Assembly (NCBI GenBank): GCA_047495785.1
Contig: JBLDXI010000034.1
Span: 620,001 to 684,000, forward strand
Origin: Lepidodermella squamata
Taxonomy: Eukaryota > Gastrotricha
Direction: 5' to 3'
Length of the DNA: 64,000 bases
A model generated the notes under the pieces. The model saw nothing but the letters and a program-made list of their open reading frames with translations. It did no database searches and was not told the origin of the DNA. Shown here one piece after another: positions 1 to 10,754 of the stretch. The position numbers were made by a program, and so were the translations under genes. Position 1 is the first letter of the stretch. Every line of letters begins with the position of its first letter.

Positions 1-173
1 CATTAGCTACTTTTCGAGTTGATACTCGAGTTGAATCCTGAGAGTTCCATGTCCTGAACCTTGAGGAAGCCTAAATACTATAACTGAGAAATTGTTTCCC
101 AACGTTCGGCAGAAGGTCTTAAATTCCCCAACAAACTATTTTGGATATTTAGGGTTTTATAATTGAGAATTGA

Positions 174-194
174 GAATCATTAGCATTCGAAGCA
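174..194 (+). promoter_or_regulatory. Conserved block upstream of ankyrin copy A
   Basis: The block reads GAATCATTAGCATTC followed by an AAGCA-like end, about 100 bp upstream of the signal-peptide ATG at 276. Near-identical blocks lie about 100 bp upstream of the other two family starts (5078-5100 and 8711-8733), although flanking sequence has diverged. I infer a shared promoter or 5'-UTR element. No TATA box is evident. Confidence 0.4.
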
Positions 195-275
195 CGAACA
201 ACAAGATCTGTCTGGAATGAAATCAACGCAGCTTGCAACTAGGAACATTTAGACAGGAGCTTTCGCAGTCTAGAT

Positions 276-1531
276 ATGATTATTCATACTCTTAGCCTTG
301 TACTCTATGCCGCTATTTCCACCTCCATTACGGCTGGTAAGTCGTGAATTCTTCATTATTTTTTCAAATAACATCGGTAAGACATAATAGAGAGTCAATA
401 CATCCAATCATGTCGGCAGAAGGATGTAAAATTTTATACGGCGATTCGGGAGCAAATGGGAGAGAAAGCGGCTAATAGCGAAACTGATTCAAACGGAAGG
501 AATTGCTTGATGATTGCCGCCGAAAGTGGAAATTGCAAAATTGTAGAAACAATCATGAAATACGCCGAAAACGGAGCGAATTCCATAAGCACTGAAGGCC
601 TAACTGGCCTGATGTATGCTATTACAAACAAACACATCGAGTGCATCAAGTCGATCTTGAACGGCAATGCAGACGTGAATATCAAGGGGAAGAACAAACA
701 AACTGCTCTCCACCTAGCCGCGAAGTCTGATATGGCAGAAGTTGTGAAGTTGCTGGTCGAAAAACGCGCGAAACCGAAAGCGAACCGGGGGACGCTGAGG
801 AAATCGACGATAGGGGAATGACCCCATTGTTGATAGCTGCAGAGGCTGGTTCCAGAAAATCAGCGATTCTGTTGATTCAGAAGAAAGCTAACGTCAATGC
901 GGCTAGTTCAAAACTGAAAGGCCAAACACCGCTTCATTTCGCGGCTGCAAAGGGAGATCGAGAGATGATGAGCGTCTTGCTTAATAACGGCGCCAATATC
1001 GAATCTGGGACGAATGAGACTCCGTTAATCCGAGCCATTGAAGAGAAGCAAACTGAAGCGGCGATTTTCCTATTGAATCGAGGTGCCAATGTCAACGCAA
1101 AGCAAATCTCGCCACTTCGATCAGCGATTCACGTTGCAGTAGCAACCGATAATACTCAACTCGTTGAAAAGTTAATCCGGCTGAAAGCTGATTTGAATGC
1201 TAAAGATGCATCGCACTGGCCGCCTGTGATTCTAGCGGCAAAGTCATCAATGTGTGGACCTCTTGAGGCGATAGCTCGTATGACGTATACTACAATGAAC
1301 TTTGAGACATACTTTCGGTTTGGGGAGACCGCTTTGATCATCTCAGCGGAGAAGGGTCTCTTGAAATGCGTCAAAGCTTTGAAAAAGGAGGATCATAAAT
1401 TGGCAAGGATTTCTGATAGCGAGACGCCGCTTCATTTAGCTGCGAAAAACGGCCACGTGGACGTTGTTCGAACTTTGCTGGCTGACGGCTCGAATCCTGC
1501 TCAGTTGAATAGGAACTTTAGCATGATGTAG
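276..1531 (+). pseudogene. Secreted ankyrin-repeat gene, 5' fragment (copy A)
   Basis: Exon 1 (276-336) encodes a 20-residue signal peptide (MIIHTLSLVLYAAISTSITA). Intron 1 is 337-390 (54 nt, GTAAGT...TAG, phase 1). Exon 2 opens at 391 and runs into ankyrin repeats matching repeats 1-10 of the intact copy at 8814. The frame breaks at about 770-800, where roughly 20 extra bases net a frameshift; repeats resume in another frame from 818. Similarity to the family ends at about 1515, inside repeat 10, and unrelated sequence gives a stop at 1529-1531. A frameshift plus a lost 3' half makes this a pseudogene. It would otherwise be a secretory-pathway protein made wholly of ankyrin repeats. Ligand unknown. 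Confidence 0.8.
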
Positions 1532-1867
1532 TTTTATTATTATAGGCCCTCCGCCTTTCGACGCTATAGGCACATGAGTTAGAAAGATTACAGAAATAAC
1601 TTGCCCCCATGCTAATCAGGGCTCTAGTCGAACACGCATGTATCTCGATCATAGGAGTTTTTTATAGTTGTTATTGTTTATATATATATATATATTTTTT
1701 TTTTCTTGCCGGTTTTTTATATTGGTTTGAATAGAAAAGTAGAAAATTGTTGATTCGTTGGTCGACCTTCGCGGCTTTGACGGGCAAGTTGAAAGGCTCA
1801 TTTCAGGGCTATAGTGGCTAGGGCTCAGGGCGGATTTTCTGAAAAGATCGAAGGCAGGGGTTAACTC
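1532..1867. other. Unrelated sequence between the two ankyrin fragments
   Basis: No gene is seen. The stretch holds a (TA)n/poly-T run at about 1680-1705 and a GGCCCTCCGCCT block (1545-1556) that recurs near 33408. It separates fragment A, which stops in repeat 10, from fragment B, which restarts in repeat 5. It is therefore a junction between two duplicated pieces rather than a simple insertion. Confidence 0.5.
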
Positions 1868-3127
1868 ATTGGTGTTCTCCTCAATAACGGCGCTAATATC
1901 GAATCTGGGACGAATGAGACTCCGTTAATCCGAGCCATTGAAGAGAAGCAAACTGAAGCGGCGATTTTCCTATTGAATCGAGGTGCCAATGTCAACGCAA
2001 AGCAAATCTCGCCACTTCGATCAGCGATTCACGTTGCAGTAGCAACCGATAATACTCAAATTGTTGAGAATTTGATCCGGCTGAAAGCTGATTTGTACGC
2101 TAGAGATGAATTGTATCGGACGCCGTTGATTTTAGCTGCAAATCTATCGTTGTGCGGACCTCTGGAAGCTATAGCTCGTATGTCGCCTAGAACGTTGAAC
2201 GTGAGGAGATTTAGGTCATCGGGGGACACTGCTTTGATGATTGCGGCGAAAAATGGCCAACTGAAATGCGTCCAAGCTTTGAAGGATGCAGATCATAACT
2301 TGGCTAAGAATTCTGATGGAGAGACAGCTCTTCATTTCGCTGCTAAAAAGGGCTACGTGGACGTTGTTCGAGCTTTGCTGGCTGACGGCTCGGATCCTGG
2401 TAAATTAAAAAAGAATTCGACAACTGCGCTTTTCGAGGCTCTTCTCGCCTGTCACGAGAAGACTGCCGATGTATTGGTCGATAGCATGAAAACTGACCCG
2501 CATCTCACAAAATTCGAACGTTACTCAGGAATTACTCTGCTTCACCTCGCTGCGAAATGTGATTTCCCGATTATTGCGAAAAAGCTGATTGCGAAAGGAG
2601 CGAAGCTCGAGGGTTTGGAAGCAACTAACGATATGACACCTCTCATTTACGCTTGTTCCCTCTTATCAAGGAAAACAGCTCTCGCTTTGATTGACGCTGG
2701 AGCAGATGTGAATGCCGCTACCCGTACCTATAGAAAAAACGCGCTTTACTACGCAGCTCGAAGTGGCGACTTATTCTTGGTCGAATTGCTGCTAGCAAAG
2801 GGTGCAAATGCGGAATCTGAAGGCTACGAGTCGCCCCTTCAAATCGCTTGTATGTACAATACTGATTTGAGAATTATTCGGTATTTACTCGATAGAGGGG
2901 CGAAAGCTAACGCGAGGGCCTACTTCAAACCTAACGGTCCAACATGTCTGCACATTCTTTTGGAATTCGGCAAAGCTAACGATACTGTAAAATTGGAAAT
3001 TACGAAAGTGCTCGTGGCTCATGGCGCTGATGTAAATCTTAAAAATCCGGGTGGTAAAACCGTATTAGCCTTTGCAAAAGACCCAGCTATTCGGGAATAT
3101 TTGATATCAATAGGTGCGAAAGAATGA
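1868..3127 (+). pseudogene. Ankyrin-repeat gene, 3' fragment (copy B)
   Basis: An uninterrupted ankyrin reading frame starts abruptly in the second half of repeat 5 and runs through repeat 17 to a TGA at 3125-3127. It ends in the family C terminus (EYLISIGAKE). There is no signal peptide, no exon 1 and no start codon in a homologous position. From about 1868 to 2460 it is almost base-identical to copy 2 (about 5852-6450); beyond that it diverges clearly, so it looks converted or recently duplicated over part of its length. It is probably a non-coding fragment, although the frame is open for more than 380 codons. Confidence 0.75.
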
Positions 3128-3520
3128 CGCGTTTATTACTACTAACAAATGCATGCGAAAACAAGAGTCAATAAAGCCAAAGTATGAGAGAATCCAGCAA
3201 TTTGCCATGTGCCATTAATCCTTTGCATTAGCTAATGAGTCAGCAATGAGCGAATGCAGCCCAATTGATTTCATACCAGTACCTTCGGAGCCCGAAATTC
3301 GATCGAAGCTTGGTTGAGGCACAGATCGATAATCTTTTCATAAGGCTGATAACAGGGACCTTGCCACAAGCCCATAATGATGATGCTATGCGGCTTGAAT
3401 CGAGCATGGGCAGGTTGACGATCGACGCCGTTAGCGGTCGCCTCACATCGGCGCAGCAATACTTTGCAAAGGCCCAAGGCTGGAATAAGCTTCGCACTAC
3501 TGGAATAGTACTTGAAGATT
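3128..3520. other. Spacer with decayed PQQ-gene tail and a short unassigned ORF
   Basis: The first 60-70 bp resemble the 3' end of the opposite-strand PQQ-like gene seen intact at 10755. The rest (about 3190-3520) has an open frame of 90 codons (3265-3537) that I do not recognise. It runs into the hAT-like terminus and is probably not a gene. Confidence 0.35.
3170..3175 (+). terminator. Poly(A) signal AATAAA after ankyrin copy B
   Basis: AATAAA lies 43 bp after the stop in the block ACAAGAGTCAATAAAG, which all three family 3' ends share. In the intact copy this block is also the reverse complement of the last codons of the PQQ-like gene. Confidence 0.5.
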
Positions 3521-4947
3521 CAGGGTATTCGGTTTAAACTCAAACCAATCAGTTTACTAATCAGTTTACACCGGTGCCGGTATAAACCGGTTCTTTTTAA
3601 GTTCAATAAAAACCGCAGTTTTAAGTAAACAGACAAATCCGACGATTAGATAGCAAGACATTACAATGAATATAAGTCGTCCTAGCTGAAAGTGTTGGCA
3701 CAAAATTCAGCGACAAGATCAGGAGTTGCATTAGTTATGATAATCAGCTTTGATTCTTAGCGTGAAGGATCATTTGCCAAGTAAGATGTTGACAAATTCG
3801 AACAAAAATCAATCATTCACAGTGTAATCGATAATCGATAACAGATAACCCGTTTTCAGAATTTTCATAGCTATCACAGATCTGGAGATTAGCCTTTTTT
3901 AATTTTTATTGCTATAAACAAACAACTGGGTACTGCGAAGAAATGGACTTAGTGTTGCGGAATGGACGATGGCTTTGAAAATGTCGACTAACACGGCTCC
4001 AGTTAGAGGTGTACCGGGTGTCAGCCAGGACGGACGCCAGTGCCGCCGATGCGGCGCTGAGATTGAATCCCTAGCACACGTTCTGGGGGCCTGCCCCTTT
4101 AACTCGCTGCTGATAACGTCGAGGCACAACAAAATCCGCCAGAAGATTGCTTTGGAACTACGACGCCAAGGATACAACGTCACTGAAGAGGGACACTGTA
4201 TAGCCGAAAACGGATCCTCTCGGCGTTTTGATATTTTGGCATTTCGAAGAGGAAGCAGACATGGAGCAATCATCGACCCCACAATTAGATTTGAATCATC
4301 AGAAGGTCAATTCGGAGATGTCGACATTGAGAAGCGTTCGAGCTACGAGCCGTGTAGCAAGTTCATCTGCGAAGCCTTTGATTTGGACTCGATAGAAGTA
4401 CACGGCCTTTATATCGGCACACGGGGCTCGCTAACCAAAGAAGAGATCCAATTACTTCAAGATTACGGAATCAGCAGCAGTACAGCTGTTGATATGGCCC
4501 ATCAAATCCTTAAGGATAGCATTAGGATCCTGAATAATCATCTTTACTCAAATAGCCAACCTACTCAAAGACGCTAACTAATCAATCAATCAAGCAATTA
4601 ATTCATCAATTAATCTCATCAAATTATAAACTTAATAATTTATAATCCTGTGTCTCAAAGGCAATGTTATAGTTTGTATATAACACAGTATACCAATAAA
4701 AGGTTTTCTCTCATTTAATCGAATTTGCATGAAAATAGTCGCGTAACACTATACAGTTTTTTTGCGTAGATTAACGTGGTGCACTCCAAAATTCATTGGA
4801 AGCTAAGGTATTTGAGTTGTTCGACTCTCCTTTGGTCATAACCTTTGATTATTGAAATCCATTAAAAACCGGTGTTTATTACCGGTATAAATCGGTTTAA
4901 ACTTAGGCGGTTTTTTCAGAATAAAAACCGGTCGGTTTAATACCCTG
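3521..4947. mobile_element. hAT-like element with CAGGGTA termini
   Basis: The left end is CAGGGTATTCGGTTTAAAC and the right end is its inverse, ending TACCCTG. Both arms carry repeated ACCGGTWTAAACCGG-like motifs. Flanking 8-mers TGAAGATT and TAAAAATT match at 6 of 8 positions, which suggests an aged 8-bp target duplication. CAGGG ends and 8-bp duplications are typical of hAT elements. No hAT transposase is present; the interior holds a LINE endonuclease fragment. A related end (CAGGGTATAATACC, then AAACCGGTTTAAACCGG) is at about 48390-48450. Confidence 0.5.
3969..4577 (+). pseudogene. C-terminal zinc knuckle and restriction-like endonuclease fragment of a LINE
   Basis: The 202-codon frame starts with a CxxC-x7-H-x4-C knuckle (CRRCGAEIESLAHVLGAC) at about residues 25-42, then an RHNKIRQKI helix. 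A putative nuclease core follows (RRFDILAF, then IIDPTIRFE, then K and Y residues). This order matches the 3' end of R2/NeSL-type non-LTR elements, which nick target DNA with a restriction-like endonuclease. No reverse transcriptase precedes it, so it is a 5'-truncated remnant lying inside hAT-like ends. Downstream are an AATCAATCAATC-rich tail and AATAAA at about 4696. Assignment to the RLE group is fairly secure; the exact clade is not. Confidence 0.6.
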
Positions 4948-5077
4948 TAAAAATTGCATTGTCCGTACTTTTCGATTCTTGAGAGTTCCATGAGAGAGCC
5001 GCGAAATCAATCAAAATATTCTTAAACCTTGGCTCAACTCGCAAACAATTATTGGGAAGTTTTGCGTGTTATACGCT

Positions 5078-5100
5078 GGAATCATTAGCATTCCAAGCAT
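5078..5100 (+). promoter_or_regulatory. Conserved block upstream of ankyrin copy 2
   Basis: GGAATCATTAGCATTCCAAG lies 85-107 bp upstream of the ATG at 5185 and is identical over this stretch to the block at 8711. A second shared stretch, GTAATCCAGACAAG, follows at about 5152 and recurs at about 8780. Confidence 0.4.
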
Positions 5101-5184
5101 GAAAACTTAAAAAGAGATTTGTCTGGGATGGAGAATGCAGTTTGTTACTCGGGTAATCCAGACAAGAGATTCCATAGTCTAGCA

Positions 5185-7116
5185 ATGATTATTCCTACCC
5201 GTAGCCTAACACTCTTCGCCGCTCTATTCTCATCTATTGCTGGTGGTAAGTTTAATCTTCCAATATTCTTTTTAGAAACCTCAGTCACGCATAATAGAGA
5301 GTCAATACCTCCAATCTTGTCGGCAGAAGGATGTCACCTTTTATACGGCGATTCGAGAAAAAATGGGCGAGCAAGCCGCTAATAGCGAAACTGATTCAAA
5401 TGGCCAGAATTGCTTGATGATAGCTGCTGAAAGTGGAAATTGCAAAATTGTAGAAACAATCATGAAATACGCCAAAAACGGAGCAAATTCCCGGAGCAGG
5501 GAAGGCCTAACTGCCCTGATGTATGCTATCACAAACAAACACATCCAGTGCATCAAGTCGATCTTGAACAGCAATGCAGATGTTAACATCAAGGGGAAGA
5601 ATAAGCAAACTGCCCTTCACCTAGCTGCTAAATTGGACATGGTAGAAGTTGTAAAGTTGCTCGTGGAAAAAGGCGCGAAACTCGAAGTAATCGATAATAG
5701 AAGGATGACCCCATTGTTGCTAGCTGCAGAGGCTGGTTCCAGAAAATCAGCGATTCTCTTGATCCAGAAGAAAGCTAACGTCAATGCGCTAGCTCAAAGC
5801 CCAGAGGCGAAACACCGCTCCATTTCGCGGCTGCTAAGGGCGATCGAGAGCTGATTGGTGTTCTCCTCAATAACGGCGCTAATATCGAATCTGGGACGAA
5901 TGAGACTCCGTTAATCCGAGCCATTGAAGAGAAGCAAACTGAAGCGGCGATTTTCCTATTGAATCGAGGTGCCAATGTCAACGCAAAGCAAATCTCGCCA
6001 CTTCGATCAGCGATTCACGTTGCAGTAGCAACCGATAATACTCAAATTGTAGAGAATTTGATCCGGCTGAAAGCTGATTTGTACGCTAGAGATGAATTGT
6101 ATCGGACGCCGTTGATTTTAGCTGCAAATCTATCGTTGTGCGGACCTCTGGAAGCTATAGCTCGTATGTCGCCTAGAACGTTGAACGTGAGGAGATTTAG
6201 GTCATCGGGGGACACTGCTTTGATGATTGCGGCGAAAAATGGCCAACTGAAATGCGTCCAAGCTTTGAAGGATGCAGATCATAACTTGGCTAAGAATTCT
6301 GATGGAGAGACAGCTCTTCATTTCGCTGCTAAAAAGGGCTACGTGGACGTTGTTCGAGCTTTGCTGGCTGACGGCTCGGATCCTGGTAAATTAAAAAAGA
6401 ATTCGACAAGTGCGCTTTTCGAGGCTCTTCTCGCCTGTCAAGAGAAGACAGCCGATGTATTGGTGGACAGCATGAAAGAGGATCCTCACCTGAACAAGTT
6501 TGAAAATTGCTCAGGACTTACACTGCTTCACCTCGCCGCGAAATGTGATTTCCCGAATATTGCGATAAAGCTGATTGCAAAAGGCGCGAAGCTTGAAGTT
6601 GTGAAAGCAATTACTGCTATAACACCTCTCGTTTACGCTTGTTCCCACTCATCAAAGAAAACAGCTCTCGTCTTGATTGACGCTGGGGCAGATGTGAATG
6701 CTGCCTCCCGTTCAATCCTCAAAATCAGCTGTATCTTACATGCAGCTCGAAGTGGTGACTTGCCATTGGTCGAATTACTAATAGCTAAGGGTGCGAATGT
6801 GGAACCTGGATGCCACGAATCACCCCTTCAAGTTGCTTGCAAGTACAATAAGGATGCGAAAGTTATTCGGTATTTACTTGATAGAGGGGCAAAGGCTAAC
6901 GCTAGGGTCGATTCCAAATCCAACGGTTCAACATGTCTGCATATTCTTTCGCAATCAGGCAAAGCTAACGATACTGTAAAATTGGAGGTTACGAAAGAAC
7001 TCGTGGCTCACGGCGCTGATGTGAATTTGAAAAATCCGAAAGGTAAAACCGTATTAGCCCTGGCGAAAAACCCAGCTATTCGCGAATACTTGATATCAAT
7101 AGGTGCGAAGGAATGA
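5185..7116 (+). pseudogene. Secreted ankyrin-repeat gene with 1-nt frameshift (copy 2)
   Basis: Exon 1 is 5185-5245 (signal peptide MIIPTRSLTLFAALFSSIAG), intron 5246-5297 (52 nt, phase 1), exon 2 5298-7116. Against the intact copy a single base is lost in GCGGCTAG to GCGCTAG at about 5788. The first frame then stops at 5854 while repeats 5-17 continue in the next frame to a TGA at 7114-7116. Everything else (splice sites, about 17 repeats, C terminus) is preserved, so the lesion may be recent, or a sequencing error. The tract 6470-6540 matches copy 3 nearly perfectly while 5852-6450 matches copy B, a mosaic pattern. If read through, the product would be a secreted protein of about 620 aa. 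Confidence 0.8.
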
Positions 7117-8710
7117 TGCATTTCTTTATTGCTAACAAATTTGTGCGATAACAAGAGTCAATAAAGCAAAAGTATGAGAGAATCCATTCCCGTTACAGCC
7201 ACGAGCATACCTAACCGGAATTACCAGGACAAGAAATTTTCTTAATGAATGCTCTGAAAATCAAAATAAAATAATGCATCTGCTTGATTATCTCTAACAC
7301 GGTAATATCTGAAATCTGAAAGCTTCTGATACTGATTTTCAGATTCTCCGCACTCGATGTAGTAAACGAATGATCTTTTCGAGAGAACAACTACATCCTG
7401 TTGGTCTTCTTCCCCCGTCTTAGGACAGGGCGAACTAGGTGATCATCCTAACTTGCCATGCAAGCTCGTCAAATGACTTTGGGCAGTTGTGTTTTCTCAA
7501 AAAGATCTAAATCGAGTACGGAGACTTTGAAAATCAATATTAGAAGCTTCCAGATGTCATGGTTAGAGATCGAGAGAGTTCACCAAGATGATCCAAGATC
7601 TCCCCTAAGGAGGTACTAAGGCGCCGGAGGAGCAAAAAGTCGATTTTTCTGACCTATTGTTTTTTCAACGGTTTCTAGGTAATTCGACAACGCTGAGTCC
7701 AGCGCAATTTACAGAATCGTTCTAGACTTCAAAGTTGTTCATCTACAACATGGGGAACGCTAGGACGACGCCGCGGCGCGCTCGTTGCCCAACGAACGAA
7801 CAAAATCCCATTGCTAATGTAAACAAAATATTTTTAAATTCTAAAATCTTCATTATTTTAATTTTTAAATCTGTTTTCAAATACAAATTCAAATACAGGA
7901 AAATGCGAAATTCGAATTTCTCGTCGTTCACTTTTCTAGGGTGGTCTGCAAAAAAGCTGGTTTTCATCAGTGGAAAAGCTGTTATTAGCTGCTGTAATTG
8001 GCAATTAGGCATGTTATCCAACTTTTCAGACTACAAAAAGCTGCAATCATGCAATGTAAACTTCTATATAAGGCAAGATACCTGGCTCTACGGACCTAGA
8101 CAAGATGAGTTTCCGGACTGGACACTGCATATCTTGCCTAAGATGTTATTTTGTAGGTCGCCTAGTCAGCTGGAGTTCGCGGGGGTCGCCTGATGCTTTT
8201 CGTAAAGCTTGATTATTGTGAAAATTTAGTTAACTGAGTTTGTCAGATAAGAGATAAGGGTGGAATCGCCGCTAAAGACATGGTTCCTTCGAATTTTTCA
8301 GAAGACTGTTTGTCTGTTACCAGTAACAGGTCTGTTACCTGTTATGACTGTTATGACTGTTTCTGGCCGGACATTTCCATCTATTTACCAAATATTGTCT
8401 AAAAATTGTAACAGACACGTCTAACGGCTCTCTGCACACTCGCATCTAATTTCCCAAGTTCTCAACAATGGGATAAATGTTCATTGAATAAAAAAAATTA
8501 ATTAATTTATTAATAGTTCGTTGCAATGCCGCACAAAATCGGGCTTCAAGCGGCCTGAAAAATGAAGATTGAGAAGCACTGTTGTTGACGGCTCCATGTT
8601 ACATGTCCTGCATCCGGAACATTAATAAATAACTGTGGCAATTTGTTCTCCGATCGACTAAAGGTCTTGAATTCCCCACAAATAAATAATTTGAAGCTTT
8701 GAGTAAGTTG
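7117..8710. other. Spacer between ankyrin copies 2 and 3
   Basis: AATAAA at 7160-7165 follows the copy 2 stop. About 7128-7215 is a decayed version of the 3' end of the PQQ-like gene, including a match to ACAGCCACxxGCATACCT. The rest is AT-rich. Its longest frame (7735-8193) has low complexity and resembles no family I recognise. I see no gene. Confidence 0.5.
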
Positions 8711-8733
8711 GAATCATTAGCATTCCAAGCATG
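8711..8733 (+). promoter_or_regulatory. Conserved block upstream of the intact ankyrin gene
   Basis: GGAATCATTAGCATTCCAAG begins 103 bp upstream of the ATG at 8814. Its conservation across three copies, two of them broken, marks it as a candidate core promoter or 5'-UTR element. Confidence 0.45.
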
Positions 8734-8813
8734 AAACCTTCGACAAATCTGTCCGGGATAAAAAAAACGAATACTTTGGTAATCCAGACAAGTGCTTCCG
8801 TAGAAGTCTAGCA

Positions 8814-10731
8814 ATGATTATTCCGACCCTCAGCATAACACTTTTCGCCACTCTTTTCACCTCAATTGCGGCTGGTAAGTCATAGAAACTTGTTAGTGAT
8901 GCTGTTGAGTGAAATCAAAATAGAGAGTCAATACATCCAATCATGTCAGCGGAAGGATGTCAAATTTTATACGGCAATTCGGGAGCAAATGGGCGAGAAA
9001 GCGGCAAATAGCGAAACTGACTCAAGCGGAAGAAACTGCTTGATGATAGCTGCCGAAAGTGGGAATTGCAAAATTGTGGCGACAATCATGAAATACGTCG
9101 AAAATGGAGCAAACTCGCTCAGCCATGAGGGTCTAACTGCTTTGATGTATGCTATCACAAACAAACACATCGACTGCATCAAGTCGATCTTGAACGGCAA
9201 TGCAGACGTGAATATCGAGGGGAAAAATCAGCTAACTGCCCTACACCTAGCCGCTAAATCGGATATGGTAGAAGTTGTAAAGCTGCTGGTCGAGAAGGGC
9301 GCGAAACTCAATGAAATCGATAATAGAGGGATGACCCCATTATTGGTAGCTGCAGAAGCTGGTTCAAGAAAATCAGCGATTCTCTTGATCCAAAAGAAGG
9401 CCTACGTCAATGCGGCTAGTTCGAAACTCGGAGGCCAAACTCCTCTTCATTTCGCGGCTGCTAATGGCGATCGAGAGCTGATGAGCATCCTGCTTAATAA
9501 CGGCGCGAATATCGAATCTGGACTTGATGAGACCCCGCTGCTACGAGCTATTAAAGAGAAGCAGACTGAAGCGGCGATTTTCCTGTTAAATCGGGGTGCC
9601 AATGTCAACGCGCAGCAAAAAGTCTGGCCACGTCAATCAGCACTTCACATCGCAGTTGCTACGAATAATACTCAACTCGTTGAGAATTTGATCCGACTGA
9701 AAGCTGATTTGTATGCTAGAGATGAACTGCAACGGCCGCCTTTGATTTTAGCTGCGTATCTGTCGTCGTGCGGACCTCTTGAAGCTATAGCTCGTATGGC
9801 TCCCCAAATCTTGAATTTAAAGACATATAGGAGCTTTGGGGACACTGCTTTAATGATCTCAGCGGAAAATGGCCTACTGAAATGCGTCCAAGCTTTGAAA
9901 CAGGCGGATCATAACTTGGCTAGTTCTGATGGAATGACAGCCCTTCATTTAGCTGCGAAAAAGGGCCACGTGGACGTTGTTCGAACTTTGCTGGCTGACG
10001 GCTCGAACCCTGCTCAGTTGAATAAAAACTCGACAAGTGCGCTTTTCGAGGCTCTTCTCAACTGTCAAGAGAAGACTGCGGATTTATTGGTCGACAGCAT
10101 GAAAGAGGATCCTCACCTGAACAAGTTTGAAAATTGCTCAGGACTTACACTGCTTCACCTCGCTGCAAAATGCGATTTCCCGATTATTGCGAAAAAGCTG
10201 ATTGCGAAAGGCGCGAATCTTGAGAGTTTGGAAAAGACCGATTCTATGACACCTCTCGTTTATGCGTGTTCCCGCTCATCACACAAAACTGCTCTAGCTT
10301 TGATTGACGCCGGGGCAAACGTGAATGCCGCTACCCGTACATTCCGCGAAACTAGTCTTTACTACGCAGCTCGAAGTGGCGATTTATCTTTGGTTGAATT
10401 ACTGTTGGCGAAGGGTGCCAATGCGGAATCTGAAGACGGATATGGATCACCCCTTCAAATCGCCTGTACGTACAATAAGGATGCGAAAGTTATTCGGTAT
10501 TTACTCGCTAGAGGGGCAAAGGCTAACGCAAGACCCAACGGTTCAACATGTCTCCATTTAGTTCTGGGAAGACGTAAAGCCAATAATACTGTCAAATTTG
10601 AAATTACGAAAGAACTCGTGGCTCACGGCGCTGATGTAAATATGAATAATCCGAAAGGTAAAACTGCCTTAGCCCTAGCGAAAGACCCAGCTATTCGCGA
10701 ATATTTGATATCAATAGGTGCGAAGGAATGA
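8814..10731 (+). CDS. Secreted ankyrin-repeat protein (intact copy 3)
   Basis: Exon 1 is 8814-8874, intron 8875-8923 (49 nt, GTAAGT...TAG, phase 1), exon 2 8924-10731, giving about 622 aa. Residues 1-20 (MIIPTLSITLFATLFTSIAA) are a clear signal peptide. After a short linker of about 35 residues the rest is about 17 consecutive ankyrin repeats (cores such as LTALHLAAKSD, QTPLHFAAANG, MTALHLAAKKG) ending EYLISIGAKE. No membrane anchor or other domain is visible. Ankyrin solenoids bind proteins and are usually cytosolic, so secretion is the odd feature. The splice is supported by conservation in two other copies. The stop lies 23 bp from the stop of the convergent PQQ-like gene. Partner and function unknown. 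Confidence 0.85.
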
Positions 10732-10754
10732 CGCGATTCTTTATTACTGATAAA

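Noticed and set aside
1156-1374. Antisense open frames within the ankyrin and SOCS genes
   Set aside because: They are mirrored in the same place in each paralogue and have no motifs; shadows of the coding strand.
7735-8193. 152-codon frame between ankyrin copies
   Set aside because: Low-complexity, Lys/Phe-rich translation of AT-rich DNA, with no paralogue beside the other copies.
276-10731. Ankyrin cluster as bacterial (endosymbiont) DNA
   Set aside because: All copies have GT-AG introns separating a signal-peptide exon, AATAAA signals and convergent eukaryotic genes, so it is host nuclear DNA.
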